From CAVORB01 sp963736235 (lineage in GTDB: Bacteria > Pseudomonadota > Gammaproteobacteria > Chromatiales > Chromatiaceae), in contig CAVTOR010000031.1 of NCBI GenBank assembly GCA_963736235.1, positions 62,001 through 126,000 of the forward strand: 64,000 bases of DNA. Reading direction: 5' to 3'. The notes below the pieces were generated by a model. It saw only the letters and a program-made list of their open reading frames with translations, did not search any database and had not been told where the DNA came from. Position 1 is the first letter of the stretch, and each line of letters begins with the position of its first letter. Of the stretch, positions 9,222 through 19,400 are shown one piece after another. The position numbers were made by a program, and so were the translations under genes.

Positions 9222-10189
9222 TGGCGCCGGACTGCGCCGCACAGGCCGCGGATGTGGAGGTCCTGTCCGCCGTCCACACCTGGCTGGAGGCCGGGCAGCG
9301 CGTGGCCCTGGTCTCGGTGCTGCGCACCTGGGGCTCCTCGCCGCGGCCAGCCGGGTCGATGCTCGCCATCGGCGCCCATGCCATGGCGGGTTCCGTCTCG
9401 GGCGGCTGTGTCGAGGAGGAGCTCGCGGCGCGTTATCGCAGCGGCGAGCTCAGCACACCCTTCCCCACCCTGGTGGACTTCGGCGTGGACGGCACCGAGG
9501 CGAGCCGGCTCGGCCTGCCCTGCGGCGGGCGCCTGGAGCTTCTGGTCGAGGAGCTGGATGCGCCGCAGCCGCTTGCCACCCTGCTCTCGCGTCTGGAACA
9601 AGGCGCCCTGGTCGCGCGCCGGGTCTGCCTGCGCACCGGCGAGGTCAGCCTCCACGCGGGTGCCGGTCGCCTGGAATTCGAGGTCGACGGCGACGCCGTG
9701 ACCAAGGTCTTCGGTCCCGGCTGGCACCTGCTGCTGATCGGCGACGGCCAGCTCGCTCGCCTGCTGGCCCAAATGGCCCGCCTGCTCGACTACCGGGTGA
9801 CCATCTGCGACCCGCGGGAGCCGTTCTCCGATCCCTCGCCCCTGACCGGGGTCGCATACCGCCGCCAGATGCCGGACGACGCGGTGCGGGAGGTGGCTCA
9901 AGACCGGCGCAGCGCCATCGTCACCCTCTCCCACGACCCCAGGCAGGACGACCTGGCGCTTAGCGAGGCGCTGCTGACCGAGGCGTTCTACATCGGCGCC
10001 CTCGGGTCGCGACGCAGCGCGGCGGCTCGGACCGAGCGCCTGACCCGAATCGGCCTGATGCCGGCGCAGCTCGAACGGCTCGACGCCCCTGCCGGCATCC
10101 CAATCGGCAGCAAGCGCCCGGCGGAGATCGCGCTCTCGATCCTGGCCAAGATCACGGCCGTCCGCAACAGCGTCGCGGAGAGTCGATGA
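9221..10189 (+). CDS. XdhC/CoxI family molybdenum hydroxylase maturation protein
   Basis: A cytoplasmic accessory factor that in this family binds molybdenum cofactor, helps sulfurate it and inserts it into xanthine dehydrogenase-type enzymes. The 322-residue protein has the XdhC N-terminal domain (WGSSPRPAGSMLAI, SGGCVEE). It is followed by a Rossmann-like C-terminal domain (LLLIGDGQLARLLAQMA, VTLSHDPRQDD, YIGALGSRRS, IGSKRPAEIALSILA). Translation is coupled to the upstream large subunit through TGATG and to the next gene through ATGA. Confidence 0.9.
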   Translation: MAPDCAAQAADVEVLSAVHTWLEAGQRVALVSVLRTWGSSPRPAGSMLAIGAHAMAGSVSGGCVEEELAARYRSGELSTPFPTLVDFGVDGTEASRLGLPCGGRLELLVEELDAPQPLATLLSRLEQGALVARRVCLRTGEVSLHAGAGRLEFEVDGDAVTKVFGPGWHLLLIGDGQLARLLAQMARLLDYRVTICDPREPFSDPSPLTGVAYRRQMPDDAVREVAQDRRSAIVTLSHDPRQDDLALSEALLTEAFYIGALGSRRSAAARTERLTRIGLMPAQLERLDAPAGIPIGSKRPAEIALSILAKITAVRNSVAESR

Positions 10190-10773
10190 CCGGAATCGTG
10201 GGCGTGCTGCTCGCCGCCGGAAGCGCGCGGCGTTTCGGCGCGCAGAAGCTCCTGGCCGCGCTGCCGGATGGCGAGCCGGTCGGCCTGCGCGCCGCGCGCA
10301 ACCTGCTAGCGGCCGTGCCCGATGTCCTGGCCGTGGTCCGCCCCGGCGACCAAGCGCTGACCCGCGTGCTGGCCGATACCGGGCTGCGCATCGCCGTGAA
10401 CGAGCGGTCCGCGAGCGGAATCGGCAACAGCATCGCCGCCGGCGTCTCCGCGAGCGACGACGCCGACGGCTGGCTCATCGCCCTCGCGGACATGCCCTGG
10501 ATCGGTACGGACACCATTCGAGCGGTCGCCGAGGCACTGCTCGGCGGTGCGGCGCTCGCGGCGCCGATGTACGAAGGGCGCCGCGGTCACCCGGTGGGCT
10601 TCTCGTCCTGCTGGCAGCAGCGCCTGTTATCCCTGACCGGGGACGCGGGGGCGCGATCGCTGATCCAGGAAGCGCACGCCAAGGCGCAACTGCTTTCGAC
10701 GCGGGATCCGGGGGTACTGATGGATGTCGATCGGCCGCGGGACCTGGCCCTGACGGTCAGCGTTCGGCGGTGA
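10186..10773 (+). CDS. mocA: MocA-like molybdopterin cytidylyltransferase (MobA-like NTP transferase)
   Basis: Predicted to transfer CMP from CTP to Mo-molybdopterin, giving the dinucleotide cofactor used by IorAB-type enzymes. The 195-residue protein starts with the nucleotidyltransferase motif (VLLAAGSARRFGAQKLL). It carries the metal-binding ALADMPWI segment and the GRRGHPVGFS motif near the C terminus. It overlaps xdhC by ATGA and closes the operon. Its last 17 bases overlap the convergent DUF3179 gene. Confidence 0.88.
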   Translation: MTGIVGVLLAAGSARRFGAQKLLAALPDGEPVGLRAARNLLAAVPDVLAVVRPGDQALTRVLADTGLRIAVNERSASGIGNSIAAGVSASDDADGWLIALADMPWIGTDTIRAVAEALLGGAALAAPMYEGRRGHPVGFSSCWQQRLLSLTGDAGARSLIQEAHAKAQLLSTRDPGVLMDVDRPRDLALTVSVRR

Positions 10774-11704
10774 ATACCTCGGTCTCGGGGTGAAAGGCGT
10801 ACCAGGCGAACCAGAAGCCGGTGATAGCTGGGATCTGCTCGCCCTCCGGGCCGAAGGCCTGGGCGCTCTCGCTATCGCGGTCAAAGCGGATGCGAATCTC
10901 CCGGCCCACGAAACGCTCCCGAACCTCGCCACCGTCGAGGCGCGACAGCTCCGCAAAGGGATAGGCCTTGAACCGGCCGTCGATCTCCAGCCCCAGGACC
11001 CGCTCCTTCGGATGGTAGCGTCGAGACTCCGCCCGCACGGGAAAAAAGAGCCCTGACTCGCTCGCATAGCCGGCGTACGGGTCACGCTCATAATCGCGGC
11101 GGAAGCCCGTATCGGTGGACAGCACCCAGGTATCCGGATGCTCCTGCCGCCAGGCCCGCCAGGTGGTGTGCGTCAGGGGCAGGGCGACGAGCTTCTCGCC
11201 CTTCATGGGACCGGTGACCGCCTGCCTGCGAATCTGGCTCCATAGCGACTCGGTCTCCCGGTCGTAGAGCAGGACATCGCTGTTGTACAGCAGGCCGGAG
11301 ACGCCGAAGCGCAGATCTCTGCCCCTTGCCCGCGAGACGAACGCAACCCCGGTGCCGCACAGGGGACAGTAAGTGATGGCCACCCGCTCGCCACCGAGCC
11401 GGTCGTTCACGATCTCGTGCCAGTTCATGATTGCGATCGGGTAGGCCTTTGCCTCTCCGCCTCGCGCCAGTCCGAGTACCTGGTGGTTCGTGTCGAGGAA
11501 ATCCGCGTCCCGGGCGGAAACGAACCGCGGACGGTCGATGGCGGGAATTCCGTCCCGCGACGGGCCGCCCAGGTGGATCTCGTCGCTGGGAATCAGGCTC
11601 CCCGAGAGATCGAAGCCGTTGGTCTCCCGGCCGTGGGCGGCGGCGAACGCTACCAATAGGAGAAGGAGGCAAAGCCCGGCTGCTCGTGTCGTGGCAAGCT
11701 TCAT
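10757..11704 (-). CDS. DUF3179 domain-containing secreted protein
   Basis: A 315-residue protein with a signal peptide (MKLATTRAAGLCLLLLLVAF). It is almost entirely a DUF3179 domain, recognised from KAYPIAIMNWHEIVND, ITYCPLCGTGVAF, FGVSGLLYNSDVLLYDRET and TTWRAWRQEHPDTWVLS. The CPLC pair is conserved in this family, whose biochemical role is not established. I chose the start at 11704 because it immediately precedes the signal peptide; 11 codons upstream are open but not protein-like. It converges with mocA. Confidence 0.85.
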   Translation of the reverse strand: MKLATTRAAGLCLLLLLVAFAAAHGRETNGFDLSGSLIPSDEIHLGGPSRDGIPAIDRPRFVSARDADFLDTNHQVLGLARGGEAKAYPIAIMNWHEIVNDRLGGERVAITYCPLCGTGVAFVSRARGRDLRFGVSGLLYNSDVLLYDRETESLWSQIRRQAVTGPMKGEKLVALPLTHTTWRAWRQEHPDTWVLSTDTGFRRDYERDPYAGYASESGLFFPVRAESRRYHPKERVLGLEIDGRFKAYPFAELSRLDGGEVRERFVGREIRIRFDRDSESAQAFGPEGEQIPAITGFWFAWYAFHPETEVFTAER

Positions 11705-11764
11705 GACGCATCTCGATTCTGAACCGAAGTCATGCATCTAGACCGGCGGCGGCCCCAGGGCCTT

Positions 11765-13352
11765 TCAGGGACAGGGCGGCGGCGAAGACTCCGGACCGGA
11801 AGAACGGCCCGCATCAGCGGCCGAGTCGGCCTGCGCGCGCGGCCCGACCTCCGGGTAGAGCTCACTCAACGCCACGGTCAGGCCGTTGGGTTGAACCACC
11901 TGGGCGTGGAAACGCTGCAGCTCCCGCGGACTGCGCACGCCGCAGGAATGCGCGATGATGCCGACCTCGTAGATCATGTTCTTGCACGTAGGCGGCGACG
12001 CGCTCCGCCTTGCTGGGCGGGTGCAGCCCCTTCTGCAGCTTCGGGTTGTGGGTGGTGATCCCGGTGGGACAGGTGTTCTTGTTGCACTGCAGCGCCTGGA
12101 TGCAGCCCAGGGCGAACATGAAGCCCCGCGCGGTGGCAGACGAAGTCCGCCCCCACGCACAAGGCCCAGGCGACGTCCGCCGGGCGTGACCAGCTTGCCC
12201 GAGGCGATCACCTTGACCCGCTCGCGCAGGCCGTGCTCGCTGAAGCTTGTCGACCACCAGCGGCAGGCTCACCCGCAGTGGCAGGCCCATGTCGTCGATC
12301 AACGGCCATGGGAGCGGCACCGGTACCGCCCTCGGCACTGTCCACGGTGATGAAATCCGGGGCCGACTCGAATCCGCGCCGCGCAATCACGTCGAACAGG
12401 GTGTCCAGCCAACCGTAGGCGCCGATCACCGCCTTGAAACCCACCGGCTTGCCCGGTGACTTCTCGAACGCGGGCGATCATGTCCAGCAGCTCCTCGTTG
12501 CTGCCGATATCCGGGTGGCGGTTCGGGCTGATGGCGTCCTCGCCGGACGCGGATGCCTCGGATCGCCGCGATCTCGGGGTGACCTTGGCCCCAGGCAGGA
12601 TGCCGCCCTTGCCCGGCTTCGCCCCCTGGCTGAGCTTGATCTCGAACATCCTGACCTGTGGATGCGCGGCCACCTCGCGCAGCCTGTCGTCGCTCAGGTT
12701 GCCTTCCAGGTCGCGCACGCCGTTCTTCGCGGTTCCGATCTGACACGATCAGGTCGGCGCCGGATTCCAGATGATAGGGCGAGAGGCCGCCCTCGCCGGT
12801 GTTGATCCAGCAGCCCGCCTTGGCGGCGCCCGCCGACAGGGCCTGCACCGCGGGCCTGGAGATCGCCCCGTAGCTCATGCCGGAGATGTTGAACAAGCGC
12901 GGCCGTGGTATAGGGGTGCCGGGCGTACGGGCCCGATGGTGAGCGGCTGTGGCGGCACCGCGTCCGTGCCCAGGGTCGGGATAGGGGCAGTTGACGAACA
13001 GCACCTGCCCGGGAACGCTGATGTTGCGGGTAGAGCCGAAGGCAACCGTGTTGTCCAGGTCCTTGGCGGCCCGATACACCCAGGAACGCTGCGCCCGGTT
13101 GAAGGGCAGTTCCTCCCGGTCCATGGCGAAGAAGTACTGGCGGAAAAACTCGCCGAGGTGCTCGAACAGGTAGCGGAAACGGCCGATCACCGGGTAGTTG
13201 CGGCGGACCGCCTGCTTGGTCTGGGTGACATCTACGACGAAGGCGATGACCACCCACAGCGCAACGCATCCGACGACAAAGATGAACAGGGCCGCCATCA
13301 ACTCCAGGGCGGAAACGAGGAAACCTTGGGTCTGCTCGGTCATCAGTTGCAT
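11765..13352 (-). pseudogene. FMN-binding glutamate synthase family protein, multiply frameshifted
   Basis: A membrane-anchored relative of the glutamate synthase large-subunit FMN domain. The N terminus has a transmembrane helix (LELMAALFIFVVGCVALWVVIAFV). A highly conserved region follows (RRNYPVIGRFRYLFEHLG, FNISGMSYGAISRPAV, CWINTGEGGLSPYH, FEIKLSQGAKPGKGGILPGAK, APDFITVDSAEGGTGAAP, ALQCNKNTCPTGITTHNP). These pieces fall in all three frames with roughly a dozen frame changes in 1.6 kb. Most can be repaired by removing one base beside a short G/C/T run; one near 12584 needs an added base. Protein motifs between the breaks are intact, which argues for sequencing error rather than decay. Start chosen at 13352 (MQLMTEQ) after AGAGG. 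Confidence is high for the family and low for true inactivity. Confidence 0.85.
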
Positions 13353-13655
13353 GATCGCCTCTCGCGCTTGGGGAGTGCCGTTCTCTCGGCGCGTGAGCGC
13401 TGCCATCCGGCCGGGATCTTCCGATCCGATACCCGCACCGCCGCGGCTGCCACGTCGAGCCGGGGGCCCGCACATCTTGCGCCCGCGTCGGCGGCGCGAC
13501 GGCCGAGACACCCTCCTCATGCTGGAGACCGCCCCCGTGCCTGGCCCTTTTCACATCTGGGTGCCGACGGGGGGCTCGCGTCGCGACGGGGGTGTGCCGG
13601 TGAGCCGGAGCATCCGCCCGGACCTCATGAGATCACATCGCAGGCACGCTGGAGG
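13353..13655. other. Intergenic stretch
   Basis: About 300 bases between the glutamate-synthase-like gene and the bacteriohemerythrin gene, both on the minus strand. An upstream extension of the former frame is open here but has low-complexity, Arg-rich composition and no family similarity. Nothing else recognised. Confidence 0.4.
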
Positions 13656-14135
13656 TCAGGGGCGCTGTTGGCGAAGGAAAAACTCGGCGAAACGCCGGTC
13701 CTCGGTCACAAAGTGGTCGAAGCACCAGCGCTTGACCCACTCCAGCGATTCGGGATCCAGATGCCGGCGCCCGCCGCTGTCCGTGAGCCGGCGGCGCAGC
13801 TCGGTGAGCTCGGCGATCTGCATGCTGTGCTCGCCGCGGTGGGCCTCGAAGTCCGGATAGCCGACCGACAGCATGATCGCCTCCTCGCGCCGGAAATGAT
13901 CGTGCAGATGGTCCACGAGGGCGCTGAAGCGCGCGACCTGATCCCTTCCCGGCTGGCTCGGTGCGGAGGGTGAATGGGGCGCGACCCGGTCGCGCGGGCC
14001 GTTGATCTCCTCGCTCAGCAACAGATTCAACAGCCGCACCAGCTCTTTGTGATCGGCGTCCACCGTTTCGATACCCAGAAGCCAGTCGTCGCGCCAGACC
14101 AGCGTGCCCGCGGCCGGCGGTGTCCCGAACGACAT
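13656..14135 (-). CDS. Bacteriohemerythrin (oxygen-binding hemerythrin domain)
   Basis: A 159-residue single-domain hemerythrin, a non-haem di-iron protein that reversibly binds O2 in the cytoplasm. The iron ligand pattern is visible: GIETVDADHKELV near the N terminus, DHLHDHFRREE, HRGEH and FDHFVTEDRRFAEF near the C terminus. An insertion of about 25 residues (NGPRDRVAPHSPSAPSQPGR) between the first two helices is longer than usual. Such proteins are common in microaerophiles and methanotrophs. The ribosome site is weak. It is not obviously in an operon. Confidence 0.88.
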   Translation of the reverse strand: MSFGTPPAAGTLVWRDDWLLGIETVDADHKELVRLLNLLLSEEINGPRDRVAPHSPSAPSQPGRDQVARFSALVDHLHDHFRREEAIMLSVGYPDFEAHRGEHSMQIAELTELRRRLTDSGGRRHLDPESLEWVKRWCFDHFVTEDRRFAEFFLRQQRP

Positions 14136-14292
14136 TACCGTGCCGCCGCTCGACGTGGGTCCCGCGCGCTCATGCCCCTGGAAGCCCGCGCCCGGCCGTC
14201 AGCGGAGAGAAAAGCAGCATCATGCGCATCGGGAGATACTCGTCATCGCAAGCAACGCCACGACCGTCATCTGTTTACGCGCCATACGGAGA

Positions 14293-14667
14293 TTAGACCT
14301 CCTCGGCGACGAAACAATCCACGACACAACCCGCGCGGATGAGCCCCGGCATTCGATCGACCGGGAGTCCGTCTGCCGCGAGGCACCCCAACGTCTTGCC
14401 CTGCGACAGGGCGCTCAGCAGATCGAAGATCTTCGGCTCGACCGCCTCGATATCAGGGAGGTAACCCGCCCGTCGGATCACCAGCCGATCGCCCTCGCCC
14501 AGCGGGACGCGACCCGTGTCGCGCCCCTCGCGGTGACGCCGCCAGATGTCGCCGATCGGATAGTCCGAGGCGAGCAGCCGCAGCGCCGCGCCCAGCCTTA
14601 AACGCGCCTGCTCGGTCTCGCCGGCCGCGGATGCGATTCGACCTCGCGAACACAGGCACGGCTCCAT
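14293..14667 (-). pseudogene. C-terminal remnant of an HvfC/BufC (DUF2063) family protein
   Basis: About 105 codons match the C-terminal half of HvfC-type partners of DUF692 enzymes: ALRLLASDYPIGDIWRRH, then LVIRRAGYLPDIEAVEPKIFDLL and LAADGLPVDRMPGLI. The family normally has a preceding DUF2063 DNA-binding-like domain of about 100 residues, and no trace of it is found in any frame upstream. The frame stays open further upstream but becomes antisense to a small secreted-protein gene. There is no ribosome site, and no DUF692 gene is nearby. I infer a truncated relic. Assignment rests on recalled family pattern, so it is moderate. Confidence 0.4.
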
Positions 14668-14720
14668 GAGCCAGTCAGGCCAGCGGCCGCACCGCTTGCG
14701 CCCGCACGGGCGCACCAAGA

Positions 14721-14752
14721 ATAAAGAGCCCGGCTGGAAAAGCCAGGCCGGA
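14721..14752 (-). terminator. Probable Rho-independent terminator of the small secreted protein gene
   Basis: Reading the minus strand after the stop at 14819, there is a G/C hairpin (CCGGCCTGG, loop CTTTT, CCAGCCGG, with one bulged C). It is followed by the T-rich GCTCTTTATT. Position and polarity fit termination of the gene at 14819-15109. Confidence 0.5.
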
Positions 14753-14818
14753 GAACTCGCGAAAGGCTCGGGAAGCGGCAGGAGTGGGCCCATTCCCACC
14801 CCCGCGCCACCCGGCCCA

Positions 14819-15109
14819 TCAGAACCGCAGATCAGGGTTTCCGCCGAGACCCCTGTAGATATCAGGGTCGTCACCGGTGTCGGTGGGGCCGCTGCGACCG
14901 GCGCTGAACAGATCCGGGTTACCGTCCGCCCAGCCATGGTAGCGGTCGACGCTGTCGCCGACGCCCGGCTGCACGCCGACGAAGTCTTCCGCATTAGGGT
15001 GTTGCGTCGACAGATCCGAGTTGCCCCGCTCGAGGCCATGATAGATGTCGCCGGCATTGGCGCTGGCGATGAATAGGCTGGCGGCGAGTGCGCTGATGAT
15101 GGTCTTCAT
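14819..15109 (-). CDS. Small secreted protein with three Y-x-G-x-NPDL repeats
   Basis: A 96-residue protein with a clear signal peptide (MKTIISALAASLFIASANA). The mature part has no cysteine and three copies of a short motif: DIYHGLERGNSDL, DRYHGWADGNPDLF and DIYRGLGGNPDL at the very C terminus. It is strongly acidic and rich in Gly and Asp. I recognise the style of small exported proteins found in several gammaproteobacteria but know no function. The start is preceded by GGAGAAACGATT. It has its own terminator and a candidate sigma-54 promoter. An HvfC-like relic lies downstream. Confidence 0.75.
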   Translation of the reverse strand: MKTIISALAASLFIASANAGDIYHGLERGNSDLSTQHPNAEDFVGVQPGVGDSVDRYHGWADGNPDLFSAGRSGPTDTGDDPDIYRGLGGNPDLRF

Positions 15110-15171
15110 AATCGTTTCTCCTGGGAGTGAGGTGTTTCGTTAAGGCCGTTTCCGGCGCTCAGCAGAAAAAT

Positions 15172-15187
15172 GGCATGTGCCATGCCA
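15172..15187 (-). promoter_or_regulatory. Candidate sigma-54 (-24/-12) promoter
   Basis: On the minus strand the sequence TGGCATGGCACATGCC has GG and GC exactly 12 bases apart, like the consensus TGGCACG-N4-TTGC. The -12 part lies about 65 bases upstream of the secreted protein start at 15109. The same bases form an inverted repeat (TGGCA/TGCCA), so a repressor site is an alternative. Confidence 0.35.
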
Positions 15188-15371
15188 ACCACATCATCAC
15201 CATGTACAAATATTTTATAAACAAAACGTTAGATGTCTTGCACACGACCAATCGAGCGCCTCCGAGAGCCATTACCGGTTAACGGTCCATCAAAACGGAC
15301 CCGGTTCGCTTCAACGTTCCGTTAAGTTCGGCTGCACGGCGAGGCCCTCCTCGTTCACAAGGTCCCGCATA

Positions 15372-15923
15372 ATGATCCCGCCCATGCCTTCAACGGTCAT
15401 CGCAGTCGCACTTCTCTCATCCGGAGTCACCCTGGCCGCGGACACCGGTACAGCGCTAAGAAGCCACAACCAGATGCGCGAGCGCGTCAACACCGGAGCG
15501 TATCCCGCGGAACCGGCTGCCCACCCTCCTCTTGCGCCCTTGGGTTGGGACCAAGCACTCGCGAAACGGGCCGGGCTCCACGCGGAACGGTGCGTGTGGA
15601 CGCACGATGACGATCGGACGGACGAGGGTGAGAACCTGGCCTACTCCACCAAGCTGACCTTCGGCATAAACGAGGCCGTGCTCCTCTGGGCGGACGAGCG
15701 AAAAGGCTACGATCATGCGTCGGGCGCCTGCGTCAGCGAGCCCTGCGGTCACTACACCCAGCTTGTCTGGCGGGACACGCTACGGGTCGGATGCGGACAG
15801 GCGCTCTGCACGCCATTGCGCCGCCCGAGCGGCGCACCCCTGGCGGCGGAGGCCGTCTTTCACGTGTGCCGTTATTCCCCCGCCGGCAACGTTGAGGGCG
15901 AGCGGCCCTATGCAGCCAAATGA
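15372..15923 (+). CDS. Secreted CAP (SCP/PR-1) domain protein
   Basis: A 183-residue exported protein with a signal peptide (start MIPPMPSTVIAVALLSSG, cleavage near LAA) and one CAP domain. Diagnostic parts are LRSHNQMRERVN, LGWDQALAKRAGLHAERCVWTHD, GENLAYST, CGHYTQLVWRDTLRVGCGQA and HVCRYSPAGN. The CAP cavity residues (two His and two Glu) can be identified. Family roles vary and no enzyme activity is certain. Either ATG at 15372 or 15384 could be the start. The gene is divergent from the small secreted protein. Confidence 0.88.
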   Translation: MIPPMPSTVIAVALLSSGVTLAADTGTALRSHNQMRERVNTGAYPAEPAAHPPLAPLGWDQALAKRAGLHAERCVWTHDDDRTDEGENLAYSTKLTFGINEAVLLWADERKGYDHASGACVSEPCGHYTQLVWRDTLRVGCGQALCTPLRRPSGAPLAAEAVFHVCRYSPAGNVEGERPYAAK

Positions 15924-16447
15924 GCGCTAACTCCGGCCTTTCGAGCCGTGCTGCCGCGTGTAGGCGGCGATGGAAAGGCCTAGCGACTTGCGCCGTATCT
16001 GATTCATGCCCTGTCTCTGAACGAGCTTGCGCACAAAATCAGCGCCAGTGCGAGAGGCGAAACGCGGGGTTCTGGCCGGGACGAGATGGGTGCCCGTTGC
16101 CGCCTTCTTGATCAGCGCACTGTCTTGTAAGAATTCAGCATCCGCTACCACCGCAGAGCGCCCTTTCGCCCGCTCCCTCGCACCAAGTAGCCGAATCGCC
16201 GGGCCTCTCCGCCCGTATGCCAAAGTCGTCGGAGCCGTTTCAAGAGCAGCGCCCAACCCACCTCCCGCATGACAACCGCGACGTTTATGTTAAGGCTGCG
16301 GGGCACGCTATATTTACAGGTAGAGACGTTGCCGAGACTGCGAGTAGACGGTGCCGGCCGGGCCAGGGACTCTCTCCAGAGTACGGGGGCAGGGACTGCC
16401 AAGTCTCCTGTCAGGTTAAATCGGAAGACCGAAGCGGAGGAGAGAGC
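15924..16447. other. Gene-poor stretch upstream of the CRTAC1-like gene
   Basis: About 520 bases. A minus-strand frame of 109 codons (15927-16256) ends IRRKSLGLSIAAYTRQHG but lacks a start signal and known similarity, so I do not call it. The long frame of the next gene extends into this stretch, but its signal peptide and ribosome site mark the true start at 16448. Confidence 0.4.
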
Positions 16448-19400
16448 ATGGAACGCAGTCGAGCGTTTATCTGTGCGGTATTATTTTCACCCTTGGCGCT
16501 GGGCACCTCGGATGCATTGGCCGAGATCCAGTTCCAAGACGTCACTTCTCTGGCAGGTATCACCACCACCGGCGAGACCTACGGCACCGGATTCTTGGAT
16601 GCAGACGGCGACGGCTATGCCGACATCTACGCCGACATGCACCAATGGACCCCCGAAGTATTCTATTTCAGCGCGCCAGGCGGACCTGTAGCCGCGGGCG
16701 GCCGTCAGTTCGATGATCTCGCCGATCAGGTTTTGACTGGAACTGCCACCATTCCACCCGGCGGCCGAGAGGTAGATGGCAACTGGCACCCGGATACCCA
16801 CACCATGGAGTCCGCCGATTGGGACAACGACGGCGACAAGGACATCATGGAGGTAACCGGCGCGGGCTTCATTTTCCCGCTGTGGGAGAACGATGGCACC
16901 GGTATCTTCGACAACCGCGGCGGCGAGTTGGGTTTCAACTATCCCGAGACCTGGGCGTCTCCCGGGCGTATGCCGGTCGGAGGACGCGCGCCCCTCTTCT
17001 TCGACATGGCGCCGATGGATGGCCTGCTCGACGTACTCGTCATGTCCAGGGACAACTTCGTCGCGTACCGCACTCCTACCGCGATGTTCCGGCAACGCAC
17101 CGCGGCCAATGGGTCGCCGCTGTTCGTGATCGACGAGTCCACCGGCGTCGACCTCGCCAACGACGTCGCCTGCCACTACGGGGCGCTGGCGGAGCTGACG
17201 GGCGACGGGATCCAGGACGTCATCTGCTCCGATTCCGCCAAGGTACAGCGGGTGTGGGACGTCACCCGACTCCCCTTCCGCGAGCTGCGCGGCGTGATCG
17301 GCGATGCGCTCTACACGGCCACGCCATACGATCTCGCCGTTGGCGACTTCAACGGCGACCTGCGGAGCGATCTGTTCGCGCCCGTCGCCTCGTCGGCGAC
17401 GAACGTCGTGGGCACCGTCGATGGCCGGACAATTCACGGCTGGTTCAACGCAAGCATTCCCTTCGACGCCGGCTTCAACTTCTCTGCCGTCGGCGCCGTG
17501 ACCTTCGAGTTCGATTGGTGGAGCGAGATCGACGAGATCTTCATCGGCGCGGCGGGTACGCACCCGCCGTCGAGCAGTTATCAGCAGACCTACCCCGGCC
17601 AGCTGGTCGGGGGATTTCCCCGGCATATCCTGTTCACTTTGACCGCCGATCAGGCGCAGGGCCTCGCAGCACGTAATCCGAGCGTGGCAAGGGGAGTCTA
17701 CATCGGCGTGGTGAACGGACAGTGGCTAGTGCGGCTGACGGGTACCGCAACCTGGGAGGTCGGCTTGCGCATCCGGGCGTCGACCTCGGTGTTTCAGCTC
17801 GGCGCGGTCGGAGGCGTTCGCCTCGGACAGCCCACGACTGGCTCAGCCAGCCTGTTCCTGCAGAACGCGAGCCATCAGCTAGTCAACAACTCGAACCTGA
17901 TCCAAGTCGTGAACCGGTCTTGCGGCGCCGCGGCCGCGGGTGATCTGGACAACGACATGGACGTGGATGTCTACGTCGGATGCACGGGCACACTCTCGAA
18001 CTTGCCTAACGTGGTCTACGAGAACCAGGGCGACGGCCGCCTGGTGCCGGTACCCCAAGCGGGCGGCGCAGAGGGCCAGATGCCTGACGGCCGTCTCGAC
18101 ACGGTAAGCCTCGGCGACTTCGACAATGACGGCAGGCTCGACGTGCTGCTCGCCAACGGCCACCTGTACCGGCCCTTCTCCTACCCCGGGCGGATTCAGC
18201 TCTTCCGCAACACCGGGGCGAGCGGCAACCACTGGATCCAAGCCGATCTCGAAGGCGTCACCTCCAACCGCGACGGCATAGGCGCCATCGTCTACGCCAG
18301 CACCCCCGACGGCAAGATCCAGCTGCGCGAGCAGGGCAACGGCGTGCACAAGAAGGCCCAGAACTTCCCGCGCATCCACTTCGGTCTGGCGCAGAACACC
18401 ACGGTCAACCTCGAGGTGCACTGGCCGAGCGGCATCGTCGACAACTTCAACGGCCTCGCCGCCGACCAGATCTACAACCTGGTGGAGGGCACCGGCGACA
18501 GCGGCGGCGGCTACGTGCTCAGCGCCGGCAACGTGACGGTGGCGGAGGACGCCGGATCGGCGGTATTCACCGTGAACCTCTCGCCCGCGCCGGGCACGGG
18601 AGAGTCGGTGGTGGTGAGCTACCAGACCCAGAACGGCAGCGCCGTTGCCGGCGGCGACTACACGACCACGGCCGGCACGCTGACCTACACCAGCGGGCAG
18701 ACGCAGAAGACCGTCTCGGTGCCGATCATCAACGACACGCTGGCCGAGAGCACCGAGAGCTTCAGCCTGCAGCTCAGCAGTGCCGTGACCAACGCGGCGA
18801 GCGCCACGGCGAGCATCCTCGACAACGACGGCGGTTCCACCCTGCCCGCGTGCGGACAGCCGAGCTACGACAAGGCAACCGAGACGGCGGCCTTCATCTG
18901 GAACGACTGCGGCACCAACGACTGGCACGTGCGGGTCACCGCCGGCGGGCAGGTGGTCTCCTACCAGGGCACCCTGACCTCGGATCAGGGCTTCACTACC
19001 ATGAGTCCCTTCTCCTTCGAGGCCAACGACGTGCTGCCGCCCAACTATGTGATGAATGTGGGCAACACCGGCCAGGACGGGCTCGACTTCAGCTTCCCGA
19101 CCGGAGCAGCGGTGTGCTTCACCCTGGACAGTCCGGCCAACCTGCCGGTCTACGCCGGGTCCAATCGCATCGCGGTGGACAACGCGGTGAGCCTGCCCGA
19201 CTTCGGGCCCTGCGACGGCGGGGGCACGCTACCAGCCTGCGGCGAGCCGAGCTACGACAAGGCCAGCGAGTCGGCGATGTTCGTGTGGAACGACTGCGGC
19301 AGCGACAACTGGCACGTGCGGGTCACCGCCGGCGGGCAGTTCGTGTCCTATCAGGGCAGCCTGACCTCGGACGTGGGCTTCACCACCCTGAGCGCCTTCT

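Noticed and set aside
7536..9242. 568-codon open frame on the minus strand
   Set aside because: It lies fully antisense to the well-supported IorB-like gene and has the Gly/Arg/Val-rich composition of a GC-rich shadow frame.
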